Source: Paenibacillus ottowii
Lineage (GTDB): Bacteria > Bacillota > Bacilli > Paenibacillales > Paenibacillaceae
NCBI RefSeq assembly: GCF_006874425.1
Contig: NZ_VIJZ01000009.1
Coordinates: 1-64,000 of the forward strand
Length of the DNA: 64,000 nt
Reading direction: 5' to 3'
Part shown: piece after piece, positions 27,621-37,181 of the stretch
Position numbering within the stretch: the first letter of the stretch is position 1
Layout of the letters: each line of letters begins with the position of its first letter
Notes under the pieces: generated by a model
Databases searched by the model: none
Told to the model about the DNA's origin: nothing
What the model saw: the letters and a program-made list of their open reading frames with translations, nothing else
Position numbers and translations under genes: made by a program

Positions 27621-27700
27621 AATCTCTCTCCAATTCCTAAATAGGTTTTGCCTGTACCGCTCTGAATCAAGTGTCAATTTATATTACCCATTTTTTTGGA

Positions 27701-30700
27701 TTACGAATACAACCACACCCGCATTAATGATAAAAGCTGTTCGGTTTGAATGGGTTTTTTTACATAATCGGAGGCGCCTGCCTCAATACACTTGGAGCGA
27801 TCATCCTTCATCGCCTTGGCTGTCAGGGCAATAATAGGCAACTTTTCGAATTGCGGCATTACTCGAATCCGTCGCATTGCTTCATATCCATCCATTTCCG
27901 GCATCATCATATCCATCAGCACCAGATCAAAATCAGGCGTCTGTTCAAGCATTTCCAGAGCTTCCCTTCCATTTTCCGCAAAGGTAACCTCCATACGATA
28001 GCTTTCCAGCACACTAGACAAAGCAAATACATTACGAATATCATCGTCTACCAACAATATTTTTTTGCCTTCAAACAGCTCTTCCTTGTTATAAAGCTTT
28101 TGCAAAATTTTACGTTTATCCTCTGGAAGATTCGCCTCTACCCGATGCAGGAACAACGTAGTCTCATCCAAGAGTCGCTCAGGTGATTTGACATCCTTAA
28201 TAATAATGGATTCTGCATATTTTCGGAGTTGTGTTTCTTCTTTACTATCCAGATCTTTGCCTGTATAAATAATGATCGGCAGATCGGTGAGCTGCTCATT
28301 TTCCCGAATACGGTCGAGTAATTCAAAGCCTGTCATGTCACTCAGCATCAAATCCAGTACCATACAGTCATACCGCTGGATGGCCAGCTCGTTCAGCGCT
28401 TCTTTACCTGTCGATACGGCCGTAATGGCCACATCGTCATGGTCGATGAGCTCAATAATGGACTTACGCTGATTATCATCATCCTCCACCACAAGCAGGC
28501 GTTTTACTATTTGATCTGTATACGACTTTATATGTGAAAATGCCTTGTCCAGGCTCTCCTTCGAAGAAGGCTTTTTGAGATAGGCAATCGCGCCCATCAT
28601 TAAGCCCTGCTTCACATCATCAATGACCGAAATTACATGTACCGGAATATGACGTGTCGATGAGTTTCCTTTCAGCTCGCCCAAAATGGACCAGCCATCC
28701 ATCACTGGTAACTGAATATCCAATATAATAGCGTCCGGCAAATAAGAATGAGCCATGTTCAGCCCATCGTCTCCTTTGAGAGCGATCAGCGCTTTAAAAC
28801 CCCGGCTGCGGGCCATGTCGTACAAAATATTAGCAAAATTAATATCATCCTCAATAATCAGCAGCACTTTATCCTGCGGGGTAATCTCATTTCGGTCGTC
28901 ACCCGGATGCTTAATGTCCTCCGCTCTGCTCTTCAAAGGCATTTGATACACGGGTAAGCGTTCAGCTGGCATAATCATTTGCAGATCTGCTTCTGCTGAA
29001 GCAGCGACATCCTCAAAATTCGGGTTCACCTCTGCACTGCTACGCTCCTCTCTCGAATGAGAATCCGTAATCTCTTCGGTAGGCGTTTGTTCCGGCAAAT
29101 ACAGGGTGAAGCAACTGCCCTGTCCCTGCTCGGATTCGACTGTAATGGCACCGCCCAACAATTTGGAAAGCTCACGGCTGATTGACAGCCCCAGCCCTGT
29201 TCCCCCGTATTTCCGGCTAGTCGTACCATCTACCTGCTGGAAGGCTTCAAAGATCAGATCTGTTTTATCTGATGCAATCCCGATGCCTGTATCACGTACT
29301 GATAGAGCCAGATAGGATTTTCGTGAATCTAGCATATCTGGAAGCTGCTCTCCGTTTGCCCGAGATACCTTGAAACGAATAGAACCTTCGGTGGTGAACT
29401 TGAACGCATTGGACAGCAAATTACGTAAAATTTGTTTGAGACGATAACTGTCACTAATAATAGCTTCTGGCAAATCCTCTTCGATTTCGGTATGCAGATG
29501 AAGGTCACGTTTGGCTGCGACCGGCGCAAAGTTCTGTTCAACAAACAGCTCTAGTTCCTTTAGATGAACCGTTTCATGGTTAATATCCATTTTTCCAGCA
29601 TCCACTTTGGATAAATCCAGAATCTCATCAATCATTTTCAACAAATCCGCGCCTGACATATAAATGGTTTGTGCATATTCCACTTGTTTGGGCTTGAGAT
29701 TGCCTTCCTTGTTCTCAGACAGCAGCTGAGAAAGAATAAGCAAGCTATTTAGCGGAGTACGCAATTCATGCGACATATTGGCCAAAAACTCGGATTTGTA
29801 TTTGCTTGTGATCCCTAGCTGCATCGCCTGCTGCTCCAACTGGGCCCGTGCACGTTCGATCTCGTCGTTTTTTTCTTCCACCTCTCGAACCTGTTCTTCC
29901 AGCGCTCTCGTTTTGGCAATCAATTCAGTATTAAAATGCTCCAATTCTTCCTGCTGACGCTGTAATAACTCTTCGGAACGCTTGAGTTCCTCGGTTTGCT
30001 CCTCCAAATTCTCGTTGGAACGCTTGAGTTCTTCTTGCTGAGTTTGCAGCTCTTCGGACTGGCATTGCAATTCCTCAGTAAGTGCCTGCGATTCGCGCAG
30101 CAATTGCTCAACCCGCATCCGTCCCTTGATATTATTCAAAATGATCCCCAAGCTCTCCACTAACTGTGCAAACAGCTTCGTTTCCAGCTCAGTGAAGCGA
30201 TCCAGTGACGCTATTTCTACAGCACCAATGCATTCATCCTCGAACAAAATGGGGAAAATCATAATCCCGACTGGCTTACTTTCTCCTAAGGCGGAGCCAA
30301 TGGACAAGTATCCTTCAGGCGCCTCTGCAATCAAGATCGGCTTACGATCCAGAACACATTGCCCTAGCAAACCTTCGCCCACTTGGATAAAGTCTCTGAT
30401 TGAGCCTTCGCCAGTCACCTTTGCATAGGAGCCATATAACTTGAATCGGTGGTCTTCTACATCTTTCCCTTGCAAATAGATGGCTCCATAGCTTCCTCCC
30501 AAAATGGGCGTAAATTCACTAATAAACATCTGAGCAACCTGCTCCAGTGAATTCACACCGCGAAACAGCTCAGTCACCCGTGCAGTATTGGCATTAAGCC
30601 ATGTTTGATCCTTCTGCGTTTGAAGGACAGAATGCTCGAATTTCCTTTTTTCATCCAAGTCTCCAGCCAATTGTTGAAATACACGAGCGACCTCTCCGAT

Positions 30701-31420
30701 TTCATCTTTGGAGGCCACACTCATCCGGCTGATGGCCCTGTACTTCCCCTTGCCAAAGCCGCTCATCATGAGGTTAACCGTATTTAGACCCTTGGCAATG
30801 CTTGGGAGCACCCACAAAATAACCAGTAAGCCCATGATCAGACCAGCAGCCATCATGATTGTGGTAACCTGTACAGATTCCTCATAAGCCAGGTTGGCTT
30901 GCTTCATATCGTTATCAATCTCTCGATCCTGAAAAACGGCAAGGGTGTTAATGCTGTCCATTGCCTCCTCTTGAGCAGGTAGACCCGTGCTGTTACGAAA
31001 AGCATTAGCTTCCTCAATACGATCTTGCCCCAATAAGGAAATGAGTCTGTCTTCGTAGTTTAGGAAATCTTTCCAGGCGACAGCCACCCGGTCAATCTGC
31101 TGTTGCTCTTCACTTGTGCCAGAATCCGTTTGCAGGCTAGCCAGCACTTTTGTTCCAGTAGCGGAAATATCATCAAGCTCGCGTTTGGCCTCACTGACAG
31201 AGGAGCCTGGATTCAAGATCAGGTTAGCCATGACTTTAGCCATATCGTTCACCTGTCCGCGTATAGCCGTTGTTTTCCGGACCTTCACATATCGTTCTTG
31301 ATACACCTGATTGAGCTGTTCATTCAGGCTCCCCATCCGGTCATAGCTGATTAGCGTCAGCACAAGGAGGATCGCCATAAGCGATCCAAAGCCAATCAGC
31401 AGTTTATTTCTGATTTTCAT
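27701..31420 (-). CDS. Large membrane hybrid histidine kinase (4HB-HAMP-GAF-HK-3xREC)
   Basis: 1239 residues. TM1 about 7-25, an extracytoplasmic four-helix bundle to about 185, TM2 about 187-207, HAMP about 208-262, GAF about 275-430, a long Glu/Gln-rich coiled coil with repeated EELKRS/EEL heptads (430-540), HisKA (His551 in MSHELRTPLNS), HATPase_c (about 650-776), then three receiver domains (about 851-965 with Asp901, 975-1090, 1118-1236). The design matches B. subtilis-group and Paenibacillus multi-sensor kinases. It overlaps the upstream phosphatase gene by 17 nt, so the two are coupled. Confidence 0.93.
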   Translation of the reverse strand: MKIRNKLLIGFGSLMAILLVLTLISYDRMGSLNEQLNQVYQERYVKVRKTTAIRGQVNDMAKVMANLILNPGSSVSEAKRELDDISATGTKVLASLQTDSGTSEEQQQIDRVAVAWKDFLNYEDRLISLLGQDRIEEANAFRNSTGLPAQEEAMDSINTLAVFQDREIDNDMKQANLAYEESVQVTTIMMAAGLIMGLLVILWVLPSIAKGLNTVNLMMSGFGKGKYRAISRMSVASKDEIGEVARVFQQLAGDLDEKRKFEHSVLQTQKDQTWLNANTARVTELFRGVNSLEQVAQMFISEFTPILGGSYGAIYLQGKDVEDHRFKLYGSYAKVTGEGSIRDFIQVGEGLLGQCVLDRKPILIAEAPEGYLSIGSALGESKPVGIMIFPILFEDECIGAVEIASLDRFTELETKLFAQLVESLGIILNNIKGRMRVEQLLRESQALTEELQCQSEELQTQQEELKRSNENLEEQTEELKRSEELLQRQQEELEHFNTELIAKTRALEEQVREVEEKNDEIERARAQLEQQAMQLGITSKYKSEFLANMSHELRTPLNSLLILSQLLSENKEGNLKPKQVEYAQTIYMSGADLLKMIDEILDLSKVDAGKMDINHETVHLKELELFVEQNFAPVAAKRDLHLHTEIEEDLPEAIISDSYRLKQILRNLLSNAFKFTTEGSIRFKVSRANGEQLPDMLDSRKSYLALSVRDTGIGIASDKTDLIFEAFQQVDGTTSRKYGGTGLGLSISRELSKLLGGAITVESEQGQGSCFTLYLPEQTPTEEITDSHSREERSSAEVNPNFEDVAASAEADLQMIMPAERLPVYQMPLKSRAEDIKHPGDDRNEITPQDKVLLIIEDDINFANILYDMARSRGFKALIALKGDDGLNMAHSYLPDAIILDIQLPVMDGWSILGELKGNSSTRHIPVHVISVIDDVKQGLMMGAIAYLKKPSSKESLDKAFSHIKSYTDQIVKRLLVVEDDDNQRKSIIELIDHDDVAITAVSTGKEALNELAIQRYDCMVLDLMLSDMTGFELLDRIRENEQLTDLPIIIYTGKDLDSKEETQLRKYAESIIIKDVKSPERLLDETTLFLHRVEANLPEDKRKILQKLYNKEELFEGKKILLVDDDIRNVFALSSVLESYRMEVTFAENGREALEMLEQTPDFDLVLMDMMMPEMDGYEAMRRIRVMPQFEKLPIIALTAKAMKDDRSKCIEAGASDYVKKPIQTEQLLSLMRVWLYS

Positions 31421-32585
31421 GCAAGCTCTCTCCCTCTTTCAATGAAATCCAGATCAGGCACTTATCATCATCGCGATCCTGCGGCCCTTCGTTACGAAAA
31501 AACGCATCCAGCATCGCTTCTTCATTCCATTCCTCATACTTGCGCAGACAGGTAGTCAGATACTCCAATTGTTCCTCATATTCTCCTTCTACTGCCTCCA
31601 GCAAGCCATCTGTATACAAAGCGATATGTCCAGTTCCTTCGTAATAAATCGTGTGCATCTCTGCATCAATTTTATCAAACAATCCGACCGGGCTACACGC
31701 ACGGTCTAATTTGGTTATGCTGCCGTCCTGGTTGAACAGCAAGCCGGGAGGGTGCCCTGCATTTACATAGTCAATTCGCCGTGAACGAGTATCAATCACC
31801 ATATAAATCGCCGTAAAATAATACTGTACCAGCTGCTTGCCCAGATCCAGTTGATTAAAACGACGATTCAGCTCTTGTATGACCTTCTCAGGCTCCACAT
31901 ACGTGATGACTGTATCCTTGAGTACAGACGCAATGAACATGCAAAACAGAGAAGAAGAAATGCCATGGCCCATCATATCAAGCAAAATGATGGCATATCT
32001 CCCTTCTCCTAGCGGATACCATGAATATAAATCCCCCGCCAGTTCAAAGGAAGGCTGATACAATGCATTCGCATGCAGCATCGGGTCCTGAATGGCAGGA
32101 CTAAGCACCGCCTGCTGAACCATCGCAGCCAGCTTCAATTCATCCTGAATCCGTTGATCCCGATCCTTATGCCAGTCCTTTTCCTGCTTGAGACGCAAGG
32201 CAGACCGAATTCGAGCCATTAGCTCTACCTTGTTGATCGGCTTCGTGACATAATCGACGGCTCCCACATCCAAGGCTTCGGCCAATTTTTTAGAATCGCC
32301 TACAGCGGTAACCATAATAATCGGAATATCTTTTAAATGCTCATATTCCTGTACGATACTGCATGCTTCAATGCCGTCCATTTCAGGCATCATCATATCC
32401 AGCAGCACCAAATCAATATCCGAAGGACGGGGCCGAAGACTAATGGTACGGTCGCCAATTCCCAAATGCTCCAGCATTTCTGCGGCCGAGCTGGCAGAGA
32501 TTACATCGCGATAATTTTCTTTTTTTAGTATTTCACGAATAATAATGACATTCGTTGGATTATCGTCAACAATTAGAATTCTCAT
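31404..32585 (-). CDS. REC-PP2C (SpoIIE/RsbU-type) serine phosphatase
   Basis: 393 residues. An N-terminal receiver domain (Asp63 in LLDMMMPEMDG, Lys in VTKPINKVE), a short helical linker, and a PP2C-type SpoIIE domain (about 180-385) with metal ligands in AGDLYSWYPLG, LLDMMGHGISS and IALYTDGLLE. By family it should dephosphorylate a STAS protein such as the RsbV encoded downstream, controlled here by phosphorylation of its REC domain. First gene of the cluster; AAGGAGAG precedes ATG. Confidence 0.93.
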   Translation of the reverse strand: MRILIVDDNPTNVIIIREILKKENYRDVISASSAAEMLEHLGIGDRTISLRPRPSDIDLVLLDMMMPEMDGIEACSIVQEYEHLKDIPIIMVTAVGDSKKLAEALDVGAVDYVTKPINKVELMARIRSALRLKQEKDWHKDRDQRIQDELKLAAMVQQAVLSPAIQDPMLHANALYQPSFELAGDLYSWYPLGEGRYAIILLDMMGHGISSSLFCMFIASVLKDTVITYVEPEKVIQELNRRFNQLDLGKQLVQYYFTAIYMVIDTRSRRIDYVNAGHPPGLLFNQDGSITKLDRACSPVGLFDKIDAEMHTIYYEGTGHIALYTDGLLEAVEGEYEEQLEYLTTCLRKYEEWNEEAMLDAFFRNEGPQDRDDDKCLIWISLKEGESLHENQK

Positions 32586-32612
32586 TGCTCTCTCCTTATC
32601 TGTAACCCATGT

Positions 32613-32639
32613 ATTATACTATACCTGCTTAGGGGGCAA
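32613..32639 (-). promoter_or_regulatory. Possible promoter of the phosphatase-kinase-sigB cluster
   Basis: Minus strand TTGCCC (complement of 32634-32639), 15-bp spacer, perfect TATAAT (complement of 32613-32618), 28 nt before the first gene. The spacer is short, so the -35 call is weak; the -10 is good. Confidence 0.45.
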
Positions 32640-32683
32640 CACCCATGTTGATTAGGAATAGCGTTTCCGTAAGCAGGCATTCC

Positions 32684-32735
32684 AAAAACATAGATAAGGA
32701 ATGAGGCTGAGGCCCCATTCCTTATCTATGTTTTT
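32684..32735. terminator. Strong bidirectional terminator
   Basis: A 20-bp arm AAAAACATAGATAAGGAATG (32684-32703) matches its complement at 32716-32735 across a 12-nt loop. It ends the YflT-type gene and isolates the sigB cluster. Confidence 0.92.
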
Positions 32736-32817
32736 GGAGGACCCGCGGAACACTGTGCTGCGGCCACATCCTCTTTTTCAAATCTAACTTGTCTGATCCT
32801 ATGATGAACTGGCAATA

Positions 32818-33159
32818 TCACGATTTTTTCGCAATAACCAGCACCTTACCCTGATCCAATTCTTTTTCATAAAAATCTGCTTCCGTATCTGTAAAGCCCA
32901 AGGAAGTGATTTTAGCGCGTAGCTCATCACCACGGGAACGGAACAAATTCGCTAAGGAATCGAAAACGCCTTCTTCCTTAATTCCGATTTCCTTGGCTGC
33001 CACCGTATCTGCAATACGATCCGTCCGATCCTGATCATGAGCGAGCACGAACACATCCTCATAACGATAGCCCGTGTTACGCAACTCATTCACAGCTTCA
33101 ACGGCTTGTACACCGTTCTCTACCACCTTGGCATAAGATTTATGATTGGTCTGATTCAT
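32818..33159 (-). CDS. YflT-family general stress protein
   Basis: About 113 residues. The N-terminal half (VQAVEAVNELRNTGYRYEDVFVLAHD) matches the heat-induced stress protein YflT domain, SigB-dependent in B. subtilis. The C-terminus is helical and charged. Molecular function unknown. Start ATG 33159 after AAAGGAGCG. A SigB-like promoter lies upstream. Confidence 0.85.
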   Translation of the reverse strand: MNQTNHKSYAKVVENGVQAVEAVNELRNTGYRYEDVFVLAHDQDRTDRIADTVAAKEIGIKEEGVFDSLANLFRSRGDELRAKITSLGFTDTEADFYEKELDQGKVLVIAKKS

Positions 33160-33197
33160 GTTTCTCACGCTCCTTTAAGGATTGACTTCTCTGACTA

Positions 33198-33223
33198 TTA
33201 CACTCCATACATCCATTTGAAAC
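33198..33223 (-). promoter_or_regulatory. Candidate SigB promoter of the YflT-family gene
   Basis: Minus strand GTTTCA (complement of 33218-33223), 14-bp spacer, GTGTAA (complement of 33198-33203), compared with GTTTAA-N13-15-GGGTAT. It sits 40 nt before the gene; the family and the nearby sigB make it plausible. Confidence 0.5.
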
Positions 33224-33255
33224 TTCCATATGATGTCACGGCTCGAAAAAGTCGA

Positions 33256-33774
33256 TCACCACTCTGTTTCATCAAAAAACTCAACATACTTTGGCTTATC
33301 AGACGTCTTATCTGTAAACACTTTGATCGCACGCTGCCCGCGCACATACACCTCTCCGTCTTCTGCGGTAAATTGCGAGCCGCCCAGCGCCTGATCCAGC
33401 ATTTTCCGTTGCAGCGGCAGCCACTTATCATTCACCTTGATTCGACCGGCAGCAGGGTCTACATGCACATAAGAGACGACGTCATCACGCATACCTACGG
33501 TGACATCCGGATATTGGTATTCTGTAGAAAGCAGCAGCATATCCTTCTTGATTCGAAGCGGCTTCCCTAGTTTTTTCAATACATCCGCACGAGTATCATC
33601 CAGAGATATGCCATTCAAGGTACGAAAATCGGTTGGTACAGCATGTGGAGCGGTTATCGTCTGAACAGTCCTTACCATATGCCCCGCTGTCTGCGGGGAG
33701 ACGGTTTGCTGAACCGTATCCTGTCCGGAAAAGGGAGTGAGCAAACCAGCAGCTAGTAATAATGTCTTCATCAT
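33256..33774 (-). CDS. Exported protein, unknown function
   Basis: About 172 residues. The N-terminus MMKTLLLAAGLLTPFSG looks like a short signal peptide. The mature part contains LNGISLDDTRADVLKKLGKP, a SmpA/BamE-like or small-lipoprotein-like turn, and VYVRGQRAIKVF near the end; there is no lipobox cysteine. I do not assign a family. It follows the DUF948 gene after 50 nt, probably co-transcribed. Start chosen at 33774 by GGGTGAG. Confidence 0.65.
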   Translation of the reverse strand: MMKTLLLAAGLLTPFSGQDTVQQTVSPQTAGHMVRTVQTITAPHAVPTDFRTLNGISLDDTRADVLKKLGKPLRIKKDMLLLSTEYQYPDVTVGMRDDVVSYVHVDPAAGRIKVNDKWLPLQRKMLDQALGGSQFTAEDGEVYVRGQRAIKVFTDKTSDKPKYVEFFDETEW

Positions 33775-33824
33775 AATTCTCACCCTTTCAATGAATTTCC
33801 TGTAGTTTACGGTTCAGCACTACA

Positions 33825-34346
33825 CTACTGACGCATTTTCTGCCACACCCCAGCAGCGATGTCTACATATCCCAGCCAGTTCTTAGCCGGCTTGCCCGCA
33901 GGTTCCCCATAAGTGGCATTGTAGCTCTGAACCGTCCGTTCTGTTGCAGTCAAGGGTCTGTTCGATGTCGTTGACTTGATTGCCTTCTCCGTTCTGGAAG
34001 TACTGCTGGCCGTGCTACGTGCCTTCTGAAGCCGTGTCATTAACGCCGTAGACGCCTGCTTAGCGGCCAGTGTCACTTCACTCAGTACCTCCCCCAGGTT
34101 TTTAACCGACTCCATCACCGGTTCTACTTGCTTCAATTTATGATCAACGTCTGCGGTGATGTCATTTGCATGTCGAACCGTTTGTTTAACTTCATAACTC
34201 AGTTCATCTACTGTCTTTTGTACTTCCTGCAAGGTTTGAGTTACCTTATCCAGAGAGCCTTGGGCTGCTTTCAATGTCTTAATAAGGTAAATAACGAGAA
34301 CGGCAAATGCGATCGCAATAATAAAAATGCTGACCTGTGTTAACAT
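33825..34346 (-). CDS. DUF948-domain membrane protein
   Basis: About 173 residues. One N-terminal transmembrane helix (VSIFIIAIAFAVLVIYLI), then a heptad-rich coiled coil (LDKVTQTLQEVQKTVDELSYEV) typical of DUF948, and a Ser/Thr/Lys-rich tail. In Bacillus (YtxG) this family is part of the general-stress response along with YtxH. Start ATG 34346 after GAGAGG. Confidence 0.85.
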   Translation of the reverse strand: MLTQVSIFIIAIAFAVLVIYLIKTLKAAQGSLDKVTQTLQEVQKTVDELSYEVKQTVRHANDITADVDHKLKQVEPVMESVKNLGEVLSEVTLAAKQASTALMTRLQKARSTASSTSRTEKAIKSTTSNRPLTATERTVQSYNATYGEPAGKPAKNWLGYVDIAAGVWQKMRQ

Positions 34347-34396
34347 AGCGTAACCTCTCTTTCGTCTTTCACGATGATGTTTATGATACTGCATAG

Positions 34397-34422
34397 TTAC
34401 CCTCTACATTCGGACACGAAAC
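34397..34422 (-). promoter_or_regulatory. Candidate SigB promoter of the DUF948 gene
   Basis: Minus strand GTTTCG (complement of 34417-34422), 14-bp spacer, GGGTAA (complement of 34397-34402). The -10 matches 5 of 6 SigB consensus positions. About 50 nt upstream of the start codon. Confidence 0.55.
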
Positions 34423-34606
34423 AAAGTCCAGACTGGTATCTTCTTGGGCTCCAAACGTTATGATTCACGGGGCCTCGCACCGTTTAAAACAACATATAAT
34501 GATGGCACAGCCACGCTTAATCTGTAGAAGTCACTGTCATCTACTACCACGCTCGATCGGGGCGCGAGTATGCCACATTATATACAATCAAAGGAGGATA
34601 CAGAAC

Positions 34607-34774
34607 ATGCTGAAATGGTCGGCTTTATTCTTATTTTTTGCTATGATCGCCGGGATTTTAGGTTTTTTTGGTATCGTCGTCTCCATAGCTGCTACAATCG
34701 CTAAAATGTTATTTGTGCTATTTTTGGTACTATTCGTTATTTCACTCTTTACCGGAAGAAAGCGAGCTTCATAA
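34607..34774 (+). CDS. DUF1328-family small membrane protein
   Basis: 55 residues with two hydrophobic helices: [20 protein letters not shown] and [20 protein letters not shown]. This is the YtjA/DUF1328 pattern (xAGxxGFxG...AKxLFxxFLVLF). Function unknown; often stress-linked. AAAGGAGG before ATG. Divergent from the DUF948 gene; strong terminator after it. Confidence 0.85.
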   Translation: MLKWSALFLFFAMIAGILGFFGIVVSIAATIAKMLFVLFLVLFVISLFTGRKRAS

Positions 34775-34823
34775 ACATTGGATGATAGCTACACCCAGAA
34801 GTGATATGTATCATATGCTTATG

Positions 34824-34877
34824 AAAAAAGGATGTTCCCACCCTGGTCAACAGAGCTGTGGAACATCCCTTTTTTTT
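34824..34877. terminator. Bidirectional terminator
   Basis: GGATGTTCC (34830-34838) and GGAACATCC (34860-34868), flanked by A6 and T8. It serves the DUF1328 gene and the NlpC/P60 gene. Confidence 0.9.
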
Positions 34878-34905
34878 GATGCAAATTTTAAGAGTGAACG
34901 GCGTT

Positions 34906-36093
34906 TTATTGGATCACGCTGCCCCCAAACAGGAAACGGTCCTGCCAAGGCTTGCTGAAATCCGTAACTTTCACACCGCCAGCCGCTACAGAAAACGTAT
35001 GGAGAAGCTTGTTGTCTCCCAAGTATACTGCTACATGAGTAATCGTTTGGGAGGAATTGTCCAAGGACGTGTACGCCCCGGAAGATGCATTATAATTTGT
35101 AAAAAAGAGCAAATCGCCACGCTTCAGTGTCGTCATATCCGTTTTCGGCTGACTGTTTTGCTTGATCCACTCACCCTGTGAACGAGAATCTGCCGGAAGC
35201 TGGATCCCTACAGCCTGACGGAAGATTTGGCGAGTAAATGCCGAGCAATCAAAAGTAGCCGTACTGTTGCGATCAGAACCATATTCATAAGGTGTTCCCA
35301 GATAGGTCATACCTGTGTCAATAACCTGTTCGATCGAGGCCGCCGCATCACCGGAAAGCAAGCTAACCGTCGATGCAGGAGACGCTACCGCAGGTAGAGC
35401 AGTAGTATCTGAAGCGGGTGCAGCCGAAGAAGCTACAGCCTGCTGGACAACAACACCCTCACCAATACGAATATATTGTGGAGATGAGCTGACATAGCCT
35501 ACTGTACCGTCAGCAGTGGTGACCTTGAACCAATACGCGTTGCTTGCATCGGTAATCGTAACGACATCCCCTGTGTTCATATAGCCCAGAACTTCTGAAG
35601 AAGTGGATGCCTCCGCCCGCAAACGAACGGACGTTTGAATCGTAGCTTTCGTTTGACCGGCAGAACTATTCACTGAAGCCGAAGCCTCTTTAGTTGAAAC
35701 ATTTTTAACTGTAGCTGAAACAGTTTTAGCTGACTCCGAGGTTTCCGTTCTACGGCTGACAGACGACGTGGCAGCAGCAGCGACGCTGGTAGCGCCAACT
35801 TTTATGTACTTGTCAGAGCTGCTTGTGTAGCCGGTTACTCCATCAGAAGTCTTGACCTTATACCAATAGTTGTTCGTTTTCTCCAATACCGTTACGGCCT
35901 CTCCCTGCTTCATAAAGCTGACTACATCGCCCGTAGTGGAAGGACCAGATCTAAGCTTTACAGCCGCCTGGATAACCGCCTTCTGTCCTGTGGATGCTGT
36001 CGATGCCGCTGCGTCAACCTGACCCGGCACCACATGAATTGCTGCCAACAGCGCGGCTGACGTCATGAGCATTCCCATCACGCGTCTTCTCAA
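34906..36093 (-). CDS. Secreted NlpC/P60 peptidoglycan hydrolase with two SH3b domains
   Basis: 395 residues. Signal peptide 1-28, ending in VDAAAS. SH3b domain 1 about 35-98, a Ser/Ala/Thr linker, SH3b domain 2 about 148-212, a second linker, then NlpC/P60 (about 255-395). Catalytic Cys lies in TATFDCSAFTRQ, the His in THVAVYLGDNKLLH. Expected to cut D-gamma-Glu-diaminopimelate peptide bonds outside the cell. Start TTG 36093, with CAGGAGG 7 nt upstream. Confidence 0.92.
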   Translation of the reverse strand: MRRRVMGMLMTSAALLAAIHVVPGQVDAAASTASTGQKAVIQAAVKLRSGPSTTGDVVSFMKQGEAVTVLEKTNNYWYKVKTSDGVTGYTSSSDKYIKVGATSVAAAATSSVSRRTETSESAKTVSATVKNVSTKEASASVNSSAGQTKATIQTSVRLRAEASTSSEVLGYMNTGDVVTITDASNAYWFKVTTADGTVGYVSSSPQYIRIGEGVVVQQAVASSAAPASDTTALPAVASPASTVSLLSGDAAASIEQVIDTGMTYLGTPYEYGSDRNSTATFDCSAFTRQIFRQAVGIQLPADSRSQGEWIKQNSQPKTDMTTLKRGDLLFFTNYNASSGAYTSLDNSSQTITHVAVYLGDNKLLHTFSVAAGGVKVTDFSKPWQDRFLFGGSVIQ

Positions 36094-36281
36094 TGTTGCA
36101 CCTCCTGGCTGTTTTTACGAATTTGAAGAGCATAATTCCGACGAATATAGCCGGACATGCCTTCATTATAGTAAAAGCAGCAGGAATAGAGATATAATCC
36201 AAACGTCACAAAAGATAGCGTGTACACCTTTTTCGATATAGGTCTAAAGTCACTTTTTATACTAATTATTTAATAATTAAA

Positions 36282-37151
36282 CTATAATTTAGGTTCTACA
36301 TGGACATGAACATGCATCGTATTGTGAACCTCTTGTAGACGTTCCTCAATCCGGTCACTGATCCGATGTCCTTCAATTAGACTGAGCTGCGGATTCACCT
36401 CAATAACGACATCCACCAGCGCGTGGTTACCGTGTACCCGTGCCTTAACGTCTCGAATTCCCTCTACTCCAGGTACAAGAGCAATCGTACTCCGTAAGTC
36501 TGACAGTTCTTGCTCATCAAATCCATCAGTCAAGCTATGTGTAGAATCCCTAAAAATCTCCCATGCCGTTTTGCAAATAATGAATCCTACCACGATCGCC
36601 GCAACAGTATCCAACCACGGCAGCCCGAACTGTGCGCCAATAATGCCCACTGCCGCTCCAACACTGACGAGTGCATCCGATAGATTATCCTTGGCCGCAG
36701 CCAGCAGCGCCTTGTTATTGATTTGCCGAGCCAGCCTGTTATTGTACAGATACACTCCCAACATAATCACTGCACAAATCACAGCCACACCCGCAGAAGT
36801 AATATCCGGTGTTTGCTTTCCTCCCTTAAAAATACTCCCGATTCCGTCAATCAGCACCTGTAAACCAACGACAGCCATAATAAAGGACGCCAGCAGCGCC
36901 GCAATCGTCTCCGCCCGAAAATGTCCATAGGCATGATCGGAATCTGGTGGTTTCTGGGAAATCCTCAGACCAATCAATACAGCTACCGACACCACAATAT
37001 CGGTGACATTATTGAAGCCATCGGCCAGCAACGCGCTAGAGGCAAATAGATATCCGCTAATCAGCTTAAAAGCAGACAGTAAAAGATAAGCAGCAATGCT
37101 TACCCACGCCCCTCGCTCACCTTTTCGTATTTCATCATAGACATTTACCAC
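36282..37151 (-). CDS. Cation diffusion facilitator (CDF) metal exporter
   Basis: 289 residues. Six helices with the metal-site aspartates of ALLADGFNNVTD (TM2) and AAKDNLSDALVS (TM5), plus a C-terminal cytosolic domain (about 205-289) ending in a His-rich NTMHVHVHVEP. The TM2 motif has Asn where zinc exporters often have His, which fits Mn2+/Fe2+-type CDFs such as MneP/MneS. Start GTG 37151, AAAGGAG 10 nt upstream. Confidence 0.9.
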   Translation of the reverse strand: MVNVYDEIRKGERGAWVSIAAYLLLSAFKLISGYLFASSALLADGFNNVTDIVVSVAVLIGLRISQKPPDSDHAYGHFRAETIAALLASFIMAVVGLQVLIDGIGSIFKGGKQTPDITSAGVAVICAVIMLGVYLYNNRLARQINNKALLAAAKDNLSDALVSVGAAVGIIGAQFGLPWLDTVAAIVVGFIICKTAWEIFRDSTHSLTDGFDEQELSDLRSTIALVPGVEGIRDVKARVHGNHALVDVVIEVNPQLSLIEGHRISDRIEERLQEVHNTMHVHVHVEPKL

Positions 37152-37181
37152 AATGGAGGCACTCCTTTAAATATATAGTTC

